Origin: Oscillospiraceae bacterium
Lineage (GTDB): Bacteria > Bacillota > Clostridia > Oscillospirales > Acutalibacteraceae
Direction of reading: 5' to 3'
Assembly: GCA_022763825.1 (NCBI GenBank)
Contig: JALEQX010000002.1
Span: 1-64,000, forward strand
Length of the DNA: 64,000 nucleotides
Shown: positions 52,664 to 61,787 of the stretch, in pieces
How the letters are laid out: every line of letters starts with the position of its first letter
Numbering within the stretch: the first letter of the stretch is position 1
Notes under the pieces: generated by a model
What the model saw: only the letters and a program-made list of their open reading frames with translations
The model's database searches: none
Told to the model about the DNA's origin: nothing
Position numbers and translations under genes: made by a program

Positions 52664-53935
52664 TTATTTATTAAGAAGCTCGTCTGCCGCGGCAAGCTTC
52701 ACTCCTATGCAGAGAAGCTCGGCACAGAGTTTCAAGTCGTCAATGCTCGGGAACGACGGCGCAATTCTGATATTTCTGTCGTCGGGATCCTTGCCGTACG
52801 GGAATGTCGCACCTACCGTTGTGAGTGTAAGTCCCGCCTCTTTGCAAAGCTTTCCTACATATGAAGCAGAGCCCTCGTCAACGTTAAGACTGATAAAATA
52901 TCCGCCGTTGGGCTTGTGCCACGAAGCGATACCGAGTCCGCCGAGTTCTTCGTCGAGAATATTAAGAACCGTCTCGAATTTAGGTCTTAATATTTCGGCA
53001 TGCTTCTTCATGTGAGCTTTGAGATCGTCAAGATTCTTAAATACCCTGCAATGACGAAGCTGATTCATCTTATCGTTCGAAATGATCTGATAATTCATTC
53101 TGTTAAGAATCATCTTAACATTATTATCGGAAGCGCAAACAGCGGAAATACCCGCGCCGGGGAACGTAACCTTTGAAGTCGAAGCAAACATGACGAAATG
53201 ATCTTCATTGCCGTATTTTTCGGCTTCCTTTATAATATTGGGAAGATAATCGGTTTCGGCGTAAAGATCGTGTATACAGTACGCGTTATCCCATACGACT
53301 CTGAAATCCTCCGCGGCGGGCTTCATCTTTGCAAGACGGTCGCAGACCTCTTTGGAATATGTAATTCCGTCGGGATTTGAATACTTAGGCACACAGAACA
53401 TACCTTTTACACAAGGGTCTTTTATAAGCTCCTCGACCTTATCCATATCGGGACCGTCCGAAAGCATTGGGACGTTTATCATTTCTATTCCGAAATACTC
53501 CGCAATACCGAAATGTCTGTCATAGCCGGGGACAACAGCTATAAATTTAACTTTATCAAGTTTGCACCACGGAGTTGAACCGATTCCCTTAGAATAACAC
53601 TGCGAAATAAAATCAAACATCAGCTGTAAACTTGCAGTACCGCCGATTATAACATTCTCAGCCGGCATATCAAAAAGTTCGCCGAAAAGTTCACGGCATT
53701 CCTTAATACCTGCAAGAACACCGTAGTTACGGCAATCGAGTCCGTCGGACGCTTTATAATTATCCTTATCGATACTGTCATAGAGCATATTTGAAAGCTC
53801 CAGTTGCTGCGGAGCGGGTTTTCCGCGCGACATATCTATTTTAAGCCCTCTGTTTTTAAAATCGTCATATCTCGACTGAGCTTCATTTTTAAAAGCAATA
53901 ATTTCTTCTCTCGACATTTCAGAAAGTTTTTTCAT
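52664..53935 (-). CDS. PLP-dependent class I/II aminotransferase, MocR-like group
   Basis: A 423-residue aminotransferase. The N-terminal SRGKPAPQQLELSN and DCRNYGVLAGIKECRELFG are typical of the group often labelled aspartate aminotransferase or Aminotran_MocR, which lacks the helix-turn-helix of real MocR regulators. The PLP lysine is in FASTSKVTFPGAG. Substrates are not certain. It follows asnS by 49 bases on the same strand. Confidence 0.9.
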   Translation of the reverse strand: MKKLSEMSREEIIAFKNEAQSRYDDFKNRGLKIDMSRGKPAPQQLELSNMLYDSIDKDNYKASDGLDCRNYGVLAGIKECRELFGELFDMPAENVIIGGTASLQLMFDFISQCYSKGIGSTPWCKLDKVKFIAVVPGYDRHFGIAEYFGIEMINVPMLSDGPDMDKVEELIKDPCVKGMFCVPKYSNPDGITYSKEVCDRLAKMKPAAEDFRVVWDNAYCIHDLYAETDYLPNIIKEAEKYGNEDHFVMFASTSKVTFPGAGISAVCASDNNVKMILNRMNYQIISNDKMNQLRHCRVFKNLDDLKAHMKKHAEILRPKFETVLNILDEELGGLGIASWHKPNGGYFISLNVDEGSASYVGKLCKEAGLTLTTVGATFPYGKDPDDRNIRIAPSFPSIDDLKLCAELLCIGVKLAAADELLNK

Positions 53936-53984
53936 AATAATTCCTCTTACTGTTATATTATTTTAATAAAAAAATCTTATTTAA

Positions 53985-55379
53985 TTAAAATTCCGCAGAA
54001 CCTGTTGTTCTCGGGAACGGAAGCACGTCTCTGATATTTGAAATTCCCGTAAGATACATAACAAGTCTTTCAAACCCCAGTCCGAAACCCGCGTGACGGG
54101 TTCCGCCGTATTTTCTCAAATCAAGATACCACCAATAATCCTTTTCATTAAGACCGAGTTCTTTCATTCTCTCTTTGAGTACGTCGAGACGTTCCTCTCT
54201 CTGCGAACCGCCGATAATTTCGCCGATTCCCATAACAAGACAATCCATGGCGGCTACGGTTTTGCCGTCGTCATTGAGTCTCATATAAAAAGCCTTAATT
54301 TCTTTGGGATAGTCGGTAACGAAAACCGGTTTTTTAAATATCTCCTCGGTGAGGTATCTTTCATGTTCGGTCTGAAGGTCGCATCCCCAGCTTACTTTAT
54401 ACTCAAATTTGTCGTTATGCTTTTCTAAAAGTTTTATGGCTTCGGTGTAAGTAACTCTGCCGAAATCAGACGAAGCAACGCTTTTAAGCCTTTCAAGAAG
54501 TCCTTTATCGATAAATTTATTGAAAAATTCAAGCTCCGATTTGCAGTTTTCAAGACAGTAATTTATAACATACTTAATCATCGCCTCGGCAAGTTCCATA
54601 TCGTCCTCAAGATCGGCAAAAGCGATCTCGGGTTCAATCATCCAAAATTCTGCGGCGTGACGCTGAGTATAGGATTTTTCCGCTCTGAACGTGGGTCCGA
54701 ACGTATAAATCTTTCCGAATGCCTGAGCCATAATCTCGCCCTGAAGCTGACCGGAAACCGTAAGGAAAGCCTTTTTACCGAAGAAATCCTCTTTATAGTC
54801 AACGGCGCCGTTTTCATCCCTGGGAGGATTATCGATATCGAGAGTCGTTACCTTAAACATCTCGCCCGCTCCCTCGCAGTCACTGCATGAGATAAGAGGC
54901 GTATGCGCGTAAAGAAAACCGCGCTCATTAAAAAATCTATGAATAGCATAGGCCGCCGTGCTTCTGACTCTGAACGCAGCGGAAAGCGTATTCGTTCTGG
55001 GTCTTAAATGTCCTATAGTACGAAGATATTCAAGAGAGTGACTCTTTTTCTGAAGCGGATAATCCGGCGTTGACTCCCCTTCAACTTCAACAGTGTCGGC
55101 GTTAAGCTCAAACGGCTGTTTCGCAGACTGAGTAAGTATAAAATCTCCTGTTACAATAACCGCCGCTCCGACGTTCATAGAAGCGATCTTCTTAAAATCG
55201 TCAACCTTTCCGTCCTCAAAAACGACCTGAAGCCCCTCAAAGCATCCGCCGTCGTTGATCTGCATAAAGCCGACCGATTTTGAATCTCTTATGGTTCTGA
55301 CCCATCCGCAGACGGTAATCTTTTTACCGGCAAAGTCATTCGGAGTTTTGTATAACTGTTTTATTTCAATTCGCTGCAT
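53985..55379 (-). CDS. asnS: Asparaginyl-tRNA synthetase
   Basis: A 464-residue class II synthetase. The N-terminal OB-fold anticodon domain has [18 protein letters not shown]; the catalytic core includes [25 protein letters not shown] (motif 2) and the C-terminal [15 protein letters not shown] (motif 3). ATG 55379, with CGGAGG upstream, gives the standard length; a longer frame to 55451 runs into the promoter. The leader is about 50 bases, too short for a T-box. Confidence 0.96.
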   Translation of the reverse strand: MQRIEIKQLYKTPNDFAGKKITVCGWVRTIRDSKSVGFMQINDGGCFEGLQVVFEDGKVDDFKKIASMNVGAAVIVTGDFILTQSAKQPFELNADTVEVEGESTPDYPLQKKSHSLEYLRTIGHLRPRTNTLSAAFRVRSTAAYAIHRFFNERGFLYAHTPLISCSDCEGAGEMFKVTTLDIDNPPRDENGAVDYKEDFFGKKAFLTVSGQLQGEIMAQAFGKIYTFGPTFRAEKSYTQRHAAEFWMIEPEIAFADLEDDMELAEAMIKYVINYCLENCKSELEFFNKFIDKGLLERLKSVASSDFGRVTYTEAIKLLEKHNDKFEYKVSWGCDLQTEHERYLTEEIFKKPVFVTDYPKEIKAFYMRLNDDGKTVAAMDCLVMGIGEIIGGSQREERLDVLKERMKELGLNEKDYWWYLDLRKYGGTRHAGFGLGFERLVMYLTGISNIRDVLPFPRTTGSAEF

Positions 55380-55436
55380 AACATTTAATACCTCCGGGAT
55401 AATACCCGATATAAAAATTCCATTTTTATCTTTAAA

Positions 55437-55465
55437 ATTATACCACATCAAAAAAAACGATACAA
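55437..55465 (-). promoter_or_regulatory. Sigma-A promoter for asnS
   Basis: On the - strand, TTGTAT (55465-55460) and TATAAT (55442-55437) lie 17 bases apart, about 58 bases before the asnS start. Confidence 0.7.
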
Positions 55466-55585
55466 GGTTTTTTAACCATATATTTTTTAAAAATATATTA
55501 ACCTGAATATCATTTTATATTTATTTGTCAGATAACAGCAAAAAACACGGATTCGTAAAAAAATAAAAAAATTAAAAAAAAACTC

Positions 55586-55614
55586 TTGACATCCGATTAT
55601 TCATGTGATATATT
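55586..55614 (+). promoter_or_regulatory. Sigma-A promoter for the tRNA pair
   Basis: TTGACA at 55586-55591 and TATATT at 55609-55614 with a 17-base spacer. The pair of tRNA genes starts 40 bases downstream, so this should drive both. Confidence 0.82.
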
Positions 55615-55653
55615 ATGTAAGCACTCGGGAGTGATACCCGATAATGACGATCA

Positions 55654-55729
55654 GCTGGTGTAGCTCAGTTGGTAGAGCAGCTGATTTGTAATCAGCAGGT
55701 CGGGGGTTCAAGTCCGTCCACCAGCTCCA
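55654..55729 (+). tRNA. tRNA-Thr (anticodon TGT)
   Basis: A 76-base cloverleaf with acceptor arms GCTGGTG and CACCAGC, D arm GCTC/GAGC, anticodon stem GCTGA/TCAGC with loop TTTGTAA, T loop TTCAAGT and an encoded CCA end. The anticodon TGT reads Thr ACN codons. In the T stem, GGGGG faces CCGTC, giving one G-U pair and one G-G mismatch. Confidence 0.96.
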
Positions 55730-55744
55730 ATTTAATAAAGATAT

Positions 55745-55829
55745 GGAAGAGTTCCCGAGCGGCCAAAGGGAACAGACTGTAAATCTGTCGTCAGTGACTT
55801 CGGTGGTTCGAATCCACCCTCTTCCACCA
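55745..55829 (+). tRNA. tRNA-Tyr (anticodon GTA)
   Basis: An 85-base class II tRNA with acceptor arms GGAAGAG and CTCTTCC, anticodon loop CTGTAAA (GTA), a long variable arm with a GTCA/TGAC stem, T arm GGTGG/CCACC and encoded CCA. It lies 15 bases after tRNA-Thr, in the same transcript. Confidence 0.96.
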
Positions 55830-55835
55830 TGAAGG

Positions 55836-55872
55836 AATCCTTTTTTGTCGTTAGACAAAAGAGGATTTTTTT
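55836..55872 (+). terminator. Terminator after the tRNA pair
   Basis: Arms 55836-55849 and 55854-55867 (AATCCTTTTTTGTC with one wobble pair) and loop GTTA, followed by a run of T. It ends the tRNA transcript. Confidence 0.85.
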
Positions 55873-55919
55873 CATCATACGTCCGCACGGCAAAGCGGGA
55901 CGCGTTACTCGTTATAAGC

Positions 55920-56055
55920 AACGAATACAGTCCGACAGACTTAATCAAAAGTATTCGTTTGACGACAGAATGCAAAGCTGTATGAAAGAAACGTCATGCA
56001 GCTGAATCACTTTCCGATAAAACAGCCTGAACGCTATTTGGAGGCAATAGAATAA
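55920..56055 (+). other. Inverted repeat and possible gene remnant before the kinase fusion
   Basis: A 9-bp perfect inverted repeat (AACGAATAC at 55920-55928, GTATTCGTT at 55951-55959) is followed by a 31-codon stop-free stretch (55963-56055) that has a coding-like composition with ATG at 55996 but no ribosome binding site. It may be a decayed gene end or chance. Confidence 0.25.
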
Positions 56056-56056
56056 C

Positions 56057-56857
56057 ATGTTCAATTATAAAAGAATCATAATAATCGGATGTCCCGGCTC
56101 GGGCAAAAGCACCTTCGGCAAAAAACTGCATATGAAAACAAAAATTGATTTATTCCATTTAGACGCGCTGTATTGGAAAAAAGACTGCACCCATATCACG
56201 AGAGAAGAATTGATTTTAAAACAAAAAGAAATATTAAAAAATAACAGCTTTATTATTGACGGAAATTATAAATCTACTCTTGAATTGAGAATCAAAGAGG
56301 CTGACGTCGTTTTTTTGTTTGACCTGCCGACGGAAGATTGCATAAAAGGCGTAAAAAACAGGAACTGCAACACCCCAGATATGCCTTGCCGACCGCCGTC
56401 AAACGATGAATTAATTGATTTTATTATTAATTTCAATACATCCGTAATGCCTGACATAAAAAGGCTATTAAAGAAATACGCAAGCAATGTAATTACATTT
56501 CATTCCCACAAGGAGGCTGATGAATATATCAATAAAATCAATACAATTTCAGTTAAAATTGACAGACCTCTCGGATCGTTCCATCCGGAGCATAGAGAAA
56601 TGCGTTATCCGATAAATTACGGCTATGTTGAGGGCGTTTTCGCACCCGACGGCGAGGAGCAGGACGCTTATGTTCTCGGCGTTGACAAACCCTTGACTGC
56701 ATTTACGGGGATATTAACGGCGATAATTCACAGGATAAATGATATCGAGGACAAATGGGTGGTTATACCCGAAAATTACAACATAGACATTCCCGAAATT
56801 GAAAAGCAGGTTTATTTTCAGGAACGTTATTTTGAGCATTACATAGAATTGTTATAA
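56057..56857 (+). CDS. P-loop kinase fused to an inorganic pyrophosphatase-like domain
   Basis: A 266-residue fusion. Residues 1-~160 resemble the adenylate-kinase-like family once labelled DNA topology modulation protein FlaR, with Walker A GCPGSGKSTF at 11-20, FHLDALYWKK and the IIDGNYKSTLELRIKEADVVFLF segment. Residues ~165-266 resemble the small pyrophosphatase-like proteins of Firmicutes (IDRPLGSFHPEHREMRYPIN, YGYVEGVFAPDGEEQDAYV, VVIPENYN), which lack the classical DxDxPxD motif. No stop or frame break lies between them, so it is a true fusion. GGAGG lies 12 bases before the ATG. The substrate and cellular role are unknown; it is followed by nadE. Confidence 0.8.
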   Translation: MFNYKRIIIIGCPGSGKSTFGKKLHMKTKIDLFHLDALYWKKDCTHITREELILKQKEILKNNSFIIDGNYKSTLELRIKEADVVFLFDLPTEDCIKGVKNRNCNTPDMPCRPPSNDELIDFIINFNTSVMPDIKRLLKKYASNVITFHSHKEADEYINKINTISVKIDRPLGSFHPEHREMRYPINYGYVEGVFAPDGEEQDAYVLGVDKPLTAFTGILTAIIHRINDIEDKWVVIPENYNIDIPEIEKQVYFQERYFEHYIELL

Positions 56858-56930
56858 ATCAGTTTAGAATTCAAAATCGAACTCGATAAGGACAAAATAA
56901 GTTTTTTCGGTTTTATAGAAATTATTTTTA

Positions 56931-56959
56931 TTGAATCAAAACAATTTATATGATAAAAT
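56931..56959 (+). promoter_or_regulatory. Possible sigma-A promoter for nadE
   Basis: TTGAAT at 56931-56936 and TAAAAT at 56954-56959 with a 17-base spacer in a 223-base AT-rich gap. The leader would be about 120 bases and contains the palindrome at 57038-57051. Confidence 0.4.
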
Positions 56960-57037
56960 ATAAAAAACAAAGCTTCTCAAAAAAAAGAGACTTTAATTCG
57001 ATAAAAAAACGCATTAAATTATTATAGAACAATTCAC

Positions 57038-57051
57038 AATCCGCGCGGATT
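57038..57051. promoter_or_regulatory. 14-bp perfect palindrome in the nadE leader
   Basis: AATCCGCGCGGATT at 57038-57051 is a perfect palindrome and the only GC-rich patch of this AT-rich gap. It lies 36 bases before the nadE start and could be an operator or short hairpin. Confidence 0.4.
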
Positions 57052-57086
57052 TCATCAAAAAAAACCGCAATCAAAGGAGAATGGAA

Positions 57087-59018
57087 ATGAAGGACGGATT
57101 TATAAAAACCGCCGCCGCCGTTATAAATACGGAGGTTGCGGATGTAATTCATAATGAAAAACAGATAAAAACTGCAATCGACAAAGCCGATAAGGAAAAA
57201 ATCAATATTCTCGTACTGCCTGAGCTGTGCATAACGGGCTATACGTGTTCGGATTTATTCTTTTCGGACAGATTAAAAAAATCGGCTCTTGACTCGCTTA
57301 TAAATTTAAAGAAATACACAAAAGACAAATATCCCGTCGTCACGGTCGGCTTGCCGATTGTCCATACGGGCAAATTATACAATACTGCCGCCGTACTGCA
57401 CGACGGAAAAATTCTCGGACTCGTTCCGAAAATTAACATACCGAACTACGGCGAATTCTATGAAAAAAGACATTTTGCATCCGGCATTTCGTTAAAAGCC
57501 GATTCAACAATCAGAATAGACGGCGAGGATATTCCGTTTACGTCTAAACAGCTTTTTACATGCGAAAAGATGCAGGAATTTACATTCGGAATTGAAATAT
57601 GCGAGGATTTATGGGCTGTATCTCCCCCGTCGGAAAAGCTTGCACTGTCCGGAGCAACGATTATTGCAAATCTTTCGGCTTCGGATGAAACAATCGGCAA
57701 AGACGACTACCGCAGAACGCTTATTTCGTCAACAAGCGCGCGTCTGCTCTCGGGATATATCTACGCCTCGGCGGGCGCGGACGAATCAACGCAGGACATG
57801 GTTTACTCCGCGCACTGCATTGTCGCGGAAAACGGCGTTATTCTAAACGAAAATAAACCTTTTGAAAATAAAAAAATGACCGTCTCGGAGATAGACGTGT
57901 CAAGGCTCATTTCCGAACGTGAAAAAAACACGTCATTTTCTCCGATTGATGAAGAATGTGTAAGAGTTTATTTTAATCAGGAAATAAAAGAAACTCCCCT
58001 CACCCGTTTTTATGCAAGAAACCCGTTTGTTCCCGATTCAAAATCCGACCTCGACCGCCGCGCGGGAGCGATTCTCGACATTCAGTCTTACGGATTGAGA
58101 AAACGAATCAAACATACCCGCGCTTCATGCGTTGTATTAGGCATTTCGGGAGGACTCGATTCTACGCTCGCGCTCATTGTTGCAGTAAAAGCCATGGATC
58201 TATTAAACCGTCCTCATTCGGATATAATTGCCGTTACAATGCCGTGTTTCGGCACGACAAAGAGAACAAAAAGCAACGCCGTAAAGCTATGCGAGGAATA
58301 CGGTGTTACGCTTAAGGAAGTCAATATTACAAAAGCCGTAAAACAGCATTTTAAAGACATAGAACAGGACGAAACAAAGCTTGACGTTACGTTCGAAAAC
58401 TCGCAGGCACGCGAACGCACGCAGGTTATTATGGATATAGCGAACAAAAACGGCGGATTCGTAATCGGAACGGGCGATTTGTCGGAGCTTGCGCTCGGCT
58501 GGGCGACATACAACGGCGACCACATGTCAATGTACGCGGTCAATTCATCGGTTCCGAAAACTCTCGTAAGATATATCGTACGATATGAGGCGGGCAAAAG
58601 CAAAAAGGAACTTGCCGACATTCTGTACGACATACTCGACACTCCCGTTTCACCTGAACTCCTGCCTGTTGACAAGGACGGCAATATGACTCAGAAAACG
58701 GAAGACCTCGTAGGGCCCTATGAGCTTCACGACTTTTTCCTTTATCATACGCTCAGATTCGGCTCGGCGCCGTCTAAAATATTCAGACTCGCACGGTACG
58801 TTTATTCGGATACTTATGACGATAAAACAATTCTTTACTGGCTGAGAACATTTACAAGACGGTTTTTCAACCAGCAGTTCAAACGTTCGTGCATGCCCGA
58901 CGGAGTAAAGGTCGGCTCTGTTACGCTGTCCCCCCGCGGAGACTGGAGAATGCCGTCCGACGCGTCGTCAAGAATATGGCTCGACGAAATCAGCGAGCTT
59001 GAAAAAGAATATTTATAA
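57087..59018 (+). CDS. nadE: Glutamine-dependent NAD(+) synthetase
   Basis: A 643-residue enzyme that amidates NaAD to NAD with glutamine. The N-terminal nitrilase-type glutaminase has the Glu-Lys-Cys triad in VLPELCITGY, LVPKINIPNYGEFYE and GIEICEDLW. The C-terminal synthetase has the PP-loop GISGGLDSTLAL and IGTGDLSELALGWATYNGD. ATG 57087 has AAGGAG 7 bases upstream; the earlier ATG at 57081 is too close to that site. Length matches bacterial full-length NadE. Confidence 0.96.
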   Translation: MKDGFIKTAAAVINTEVADVIHNEKQIKTAIDKADKEKINILVLPELCITGYTCSDLFFSDRLKKSALDSLINLKKYTKDKYPVVTVGLPIVHTGKLYNTAAVLHDGKILGLVPKINIPNYGEFYEKRHFASGISLKADSTIRIDGEDIPFTSKQLFTCEKMQEFTFGIEICEDLWAVSPPSEKLALSGATIIANLSASDETIGKDDYRRTLISSTSARLLSGYIYASAGADESTQDMVYSAHCIVAENGVILNENKPFENKKMTVSEIDVSRLISEREKNTSFSPIDEECVRVYFNQEIKETPLTRFYARNPFVPDSKSDLDRRAGAILDIQSYGLRKRIKHTRASCVVLGISGGLDSTLALIVAVKAMDLLNRPHSDIIAVTMPCFGTTKRTKSNAVKLCEEYGVTLKEVNITKAVKQHFKDIEQDETKLDVTFENSQARERTQVIMDIANKNGGFVIGTGDLSELALGWATYNGDHMSMYAVNSSVPKTLVRYIVRYEAGKSKKELADILYDILDTPVSPELLPVDKDGNMTQKTEDLVGPYELHDFFLYHTLRFGSAPSKIFRLARYVYSDTYDDKTILYWLRTFTRRFFNQQFKRSCMPDGVKVGSVTLSPRGDWRMPSDASSRIWLDEISELEKEYL

Positions 59019-59022
59019 AAAG

Positions 59023-59065
59023 AATCCCCGAGATATAAGGTTCACAACCAAATGTCCCGGGGGTT
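59023..59065. terminator. Convergent terminator between nadE and alr
   Basis: Arms 59023-59036 and 59052-59065 pair at 13 of 14 positions and enclose a second small stem (GGTT/AACC). The - strand continues into TTCTTTTT, so it best ends the alr operon; the + strand has only a weak T-run for nadE. Confidence 0.75.
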
Positions 59066-59074
59066 ATTCTGTTA

Positions 59075-60226
59075 TTAATACAAGTAATTAACCGTCTTTA
59101 CAGCCTTGCCGTCTTTTACATAAACTCTTGGTACGCGTCTGGCAACTCGGCACGGGAGTTCGTAATTAAACGAATGTGCGCCCTCGCTTACTTCTTCCAT
59201 GGACAACTCATTATCGCCCTGTTTTCCGACAAGAACAACCTCGTCCCCGATTTCACAGTCTATATCGGTTACGTTAACCATAAACTGGTCCATGCAAACT
59301 CTGCCGACTATATCGGCAAATTTACCGTTAATCAGCACTCTGCCGATATTTGAAAGACAGCGGGGATAACCGTCTGCATATCCTACCGGAATGGTAGCGA
59401 CGCGCGTAGGTTTCGTCGTCTTAAACGTTCCGCCGTATGAAATTTCCCTACCGGCTTCAAGCGTTTTTATGTGAGAAATTCTCGCTTTCCAGCTCATGAC
59501 GGGTTTAATATCGAGCTTTGCGGGGTCAACCTCGTTCGACGGGTAAAGACCGTAGAGTATGATACCCATTCGGCACATGTCAAAAAATTCGGTAAAATTC
59601 ATTATACCCGCACTATTGTTAAGATGCTTAACGGGAATATCAATTCCCCTTTTTTCGAGCATTGAAACAAACTTCTTATATCTGTCTCTCTGAGCTTCGG
59701 CTTTTGATAAATCTGTTTCGTCCGCAGTCGCAAAATGCGAGAACAGTCCCTCCGCCTTAATTTTCGGTAGTTTAGCAATTTCGGCGCAGATATCCGCGCT
59801 TTCCTCGGTTATCTGAAAACCTATACGGCTCATGCCCGTATCGATTGCAAAATGAAAATCCGCAGTTTTTCCCTGTTTTACGGCTTCGTCGGATAATGCT
59901 TTTGCGTCGTCAAACGAAAAAACCGGAATCCTTACATCATATTTTACAACGGTTTCATAATCCCACGGGAAAACTCTGCCCAGCACAAGAACGGGCGTCT
60001 TAATTCCCGCTTTTTTAAGTTCAACGGCCTCCTCAACGCATGCAACTCCGAAAAAATCGCACTTATCATCAAGAAATCTGCCTATCTCGACCGCACCGTG
60101 ACCGTATGCGTCGGCTTTTATAACGCCTAAAAGTTTTACGCCCTCGGGAAGTTTTTCCCTTGTATTTTCATAATTATATTCAACGGCGTCGAGGTCAATT
60201 TCTGCGTATGTTCTGAGATTCATCAT
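59075..60226 (-). CDS. alr: Alanine racemase, last gene of the 5-oxoproline operon
   Basis: A 383-residue PLP enzyme interconverting L- and D-alanine. The PLP lysine is in VIKADAYGHG (Lys38), the second base Tyr lies in ISYGGTF, and GRVCMDQFMVNVTD is present. The double ATG start overlaps the pxpA stop by 4 bases, so translation is coupled to it. Its presence at the end of a D-glutamate/5-oxoproline operon is unusual and may mean a wider D-amino-acid role, or only wall precursor supply. Confidence 0.94.
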   Translation of the reverse strand: MMNLRTYAEIDLDAVEYNYENTREKLPEGVKLLGVIKADAYGHGAVEIGRFLDDKCDFFGVACVEEAVELKKAGIKTPVLVLGRVFPWDYETVVKYDVRIPVFSFDDAKALSDEAVKQGKTADFHFAIDTGMSRIGFQITEESADICAEIAKLPKIKAEGLFSHFATADETDLSKAEAQRDRYKKFVSMLEKRGIDIPVKHLNNSAGIMNFTEFFDMCRMGIILYGLYPSNEVDPAKLDIKPVMSWKARISHIKTLEAGREISYGGTFKTTKPTRVATIPVGYADGYPRCLSNIGRVLINGKFADIVGRVCMDQFMVNVTDIDCEIGDEVVLVGKQGDNELSMEEVSEGAHSFNYELPCRVARRVPRVYVKDGKAVKTVNYLY

Positions 60227-60978
60227 CCTATGACCTCGGAAAGAGGTGCTGTCTTTATACCGTTTTCTACGAACGCTTTATTGAGCGCGCGTACAAAGTC
60301 GAGAGCCTTTTCTCCGTCGCCGTGAACGCATACCGAATGAGCCTCGATATCAATATCCTCGCCCGTATACGATGTGACCTTGCCCTCTTTTATCATTCTG
60401 ATAACACGATTGATAGCTTCATTTTCGTCCGTTATCATAGAGCCTTCAAGCTTTCTCGCCCTCAGCGTTCCGTCGGATTCATACGCTCTGTCGGCAAAAA
60501 CCTCGCTTGCGTATTTAATCCCCTTAGACTTTGCCGCTTTAATCATCTCGGAACCGGAAAGAGCAAGCAGAATCAGCGAATCGTCATAATCCTTCACCGC
60601 GTCGACTATTGCATTTGAAAGCTCCGCGTTTTTTGCCGCCATATTATACATAGCGCCGTGAGGCTTTACATGACTCATTTTAACTCCGTTCGCCTTTGCA
60701 AACGCGCCGAGCGCGCCGAGCTGATACAGCGTGTATTCGTAAACCTGTTCGGGCGTAACGTCCATGTTGGTTCTGCCGAAATTCTCTCTGTCGGGATATC
60801 CCGGGTGCGCACCGAAAGAAACCGAATTCTCTTTGCAAAGTTCAACTGTCTTTTTCATAAGAGCGCAGTCCCCCGCATGAAATCCGCACGCAACGTTTGC
60901 GCTCGTAATAAGAGGAATTATATCCGCGTCAAATAACGCGCCCTCTCCGAGGTCGGAGTTTAAATCAATCTTATACAT
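60223..60978 (-). CDS. pxpA: 5-oxoprolinase subunit A (LamB/YcsF family)
   Basis: A 251-residue subunit of the ATP-dependent 5-oxoprolinase PxpABC, which opens 5-oxoproline to glutamate. The signature DLNSDLGEG at the N-terminus, ANVACGFHAGD, and the VKPHGAMYNM and SVCVHGDGE segments are clear. ATG 60978 is used over GTG 60987, as AAGGTG lies upstream and it gives the family start MYKIDLN. It follows the DUF1445 gene by 20 bases. Confidence 0.95.
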   Translation of the reverse strand: MYKIDLNSDLGEGALFDADIIPLITSANVACGFHAGDCALMKKTVELCKENSVSFGAHPGYPDRENFGRTNMDVTPEQVYEYTLYQLGALGAFAKANGVKMSHVKPHGAMYNMAAKNAELSNAIVDAVKDYDDSLILLALSGSEMIKAAKSKGIKYASEVFADRAYESDGTLRARKLEGSMITDENEAINRVIRMIKEGKVTSYTGEDIDIEAHSVCVHGDGEKALDFVRALNKAFVENGIKTAPLSEVIG

Positions 60979-60998
60979 AAAAATCACCTTGTTATATA

Positions 60999-61784
60999 TC
61001 AGTATTTAAGACTCGAATTCTTAACGTCCGTAATAAACATGTGTCCCGGCGCGTGAGTTATCGCAATCGGGGGCTTTGTCTGCATTATAACGTTTTGCGG
61101 TGTAACTCCGCATGCCCAAAATACAGGCGTTTCACCTTCATTAATAGTTACAGAGTCACCGTAGTCAGGCTTTGTAACATCCTTGATTCCGATTGACTCG
61201 GGATTGCCTATCTGAACGGGTGCTCCGTGTACTCTCGGCATTGCCGCGGTAACATTAACGCTCTTTACGACAAGCTCATCGGGAATCGGTCGCATGGAAA
61301 CCACCATATTTCCGTGGAATTTACCCGCGGACTGCAATTTAATATTCGTATTAAACATCGGGACGTTTCTGCCCTCTTGAATATGTCTTACGGGAATATC
61401 GGCTTCCAAAAGTTCGCTTTCGAAACTGAAAGAACATCCGATAAGAAAATATACATAGTCGTCCTGCCAGTATTCGGATATGTCGGTTACTTCCTTTTCG
61501 AGAACTCCGTTTTTCCAAATTCTGTACTTCGGGAAATCCTTGCATATATCTCCGCCGTCAGCCATCGTTTTTATCTCTCTGCTTCCGACGTCGCCGACCT
61601 CTAAAACCGGGCACGGCTTAGGATTTCTCATACAGAACAGAAGGAAATCAAAAGCGTATTCTTTCGGCAGTATGCATAGATTTGCCTGCGCATAGCCGTT
61701 ACACATTCCCGAGGTCTGAAAATCTATTTTACCCTCGCGGATAAGTTTTTTTACCTCCTGAGGGTGCATTAATGAATAATCCAT
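60999..61784 (-). CDS. DUF1445/UPF0317 (YcsI-like) putative hydro-lyase
   Basis: A 261-residue protein of the YcsI family, recognised from GMCNGYAQANLCILP, YVYFLIGCSFSFE and the C-terminal CGVTPQNVIMQTKPPIAITHAPGHMFITD (the last Cys and His are conserved). B. subtilis ycsI also lies next to pxpA (ycsF) and kipI/kipA. From memory, UPF0317 is also the N-terminal part of mammalian D-glutamate cyclase, so a role in D-glutamate/5-oxoproline conversion is likely. The partner DUF4392 is encoded upstream at 63430-64000. Confidence 0.9.
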   Translation of the reverse strand: MDYSLMHPQEVKKLIREGKIDFQTSGMCNGYAQANLCILPKEYAFDFLLFCMRNPKPCPVLEVGDVGSREIKTMADGGDICKDFPKYRIWKNGVLEKEVTDISEYWQDDYVYFLIGCSFSFESELLEADIPVRHIQEGRNVPMFNTNIKLQSAGKFHGNMVVSMRPIPDELVVKSVNVTAAMPRVHGAPVQIGNPESIGIKDVTKPDYGDSVTINEGETPVFWACGVTPQNVIMQTKPPIAITHAPGHMFITDVKNSSLKY

Positions 61785-61787
61785 AAT

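Noticed and set aside
55380..55460. T-box leader before asnS
   Set aside because: The promoter leaves a leader of about 50 bases, too short for a T-box, and no specifier loop or T-box sequence was seen.
55613..55975. A 120-codon - strand frame across the tRNA pair
   Set aside because: It is the well-known type of false gene read through antisense tRNA sequence; the tRNA cloverleafs explain the region fully.
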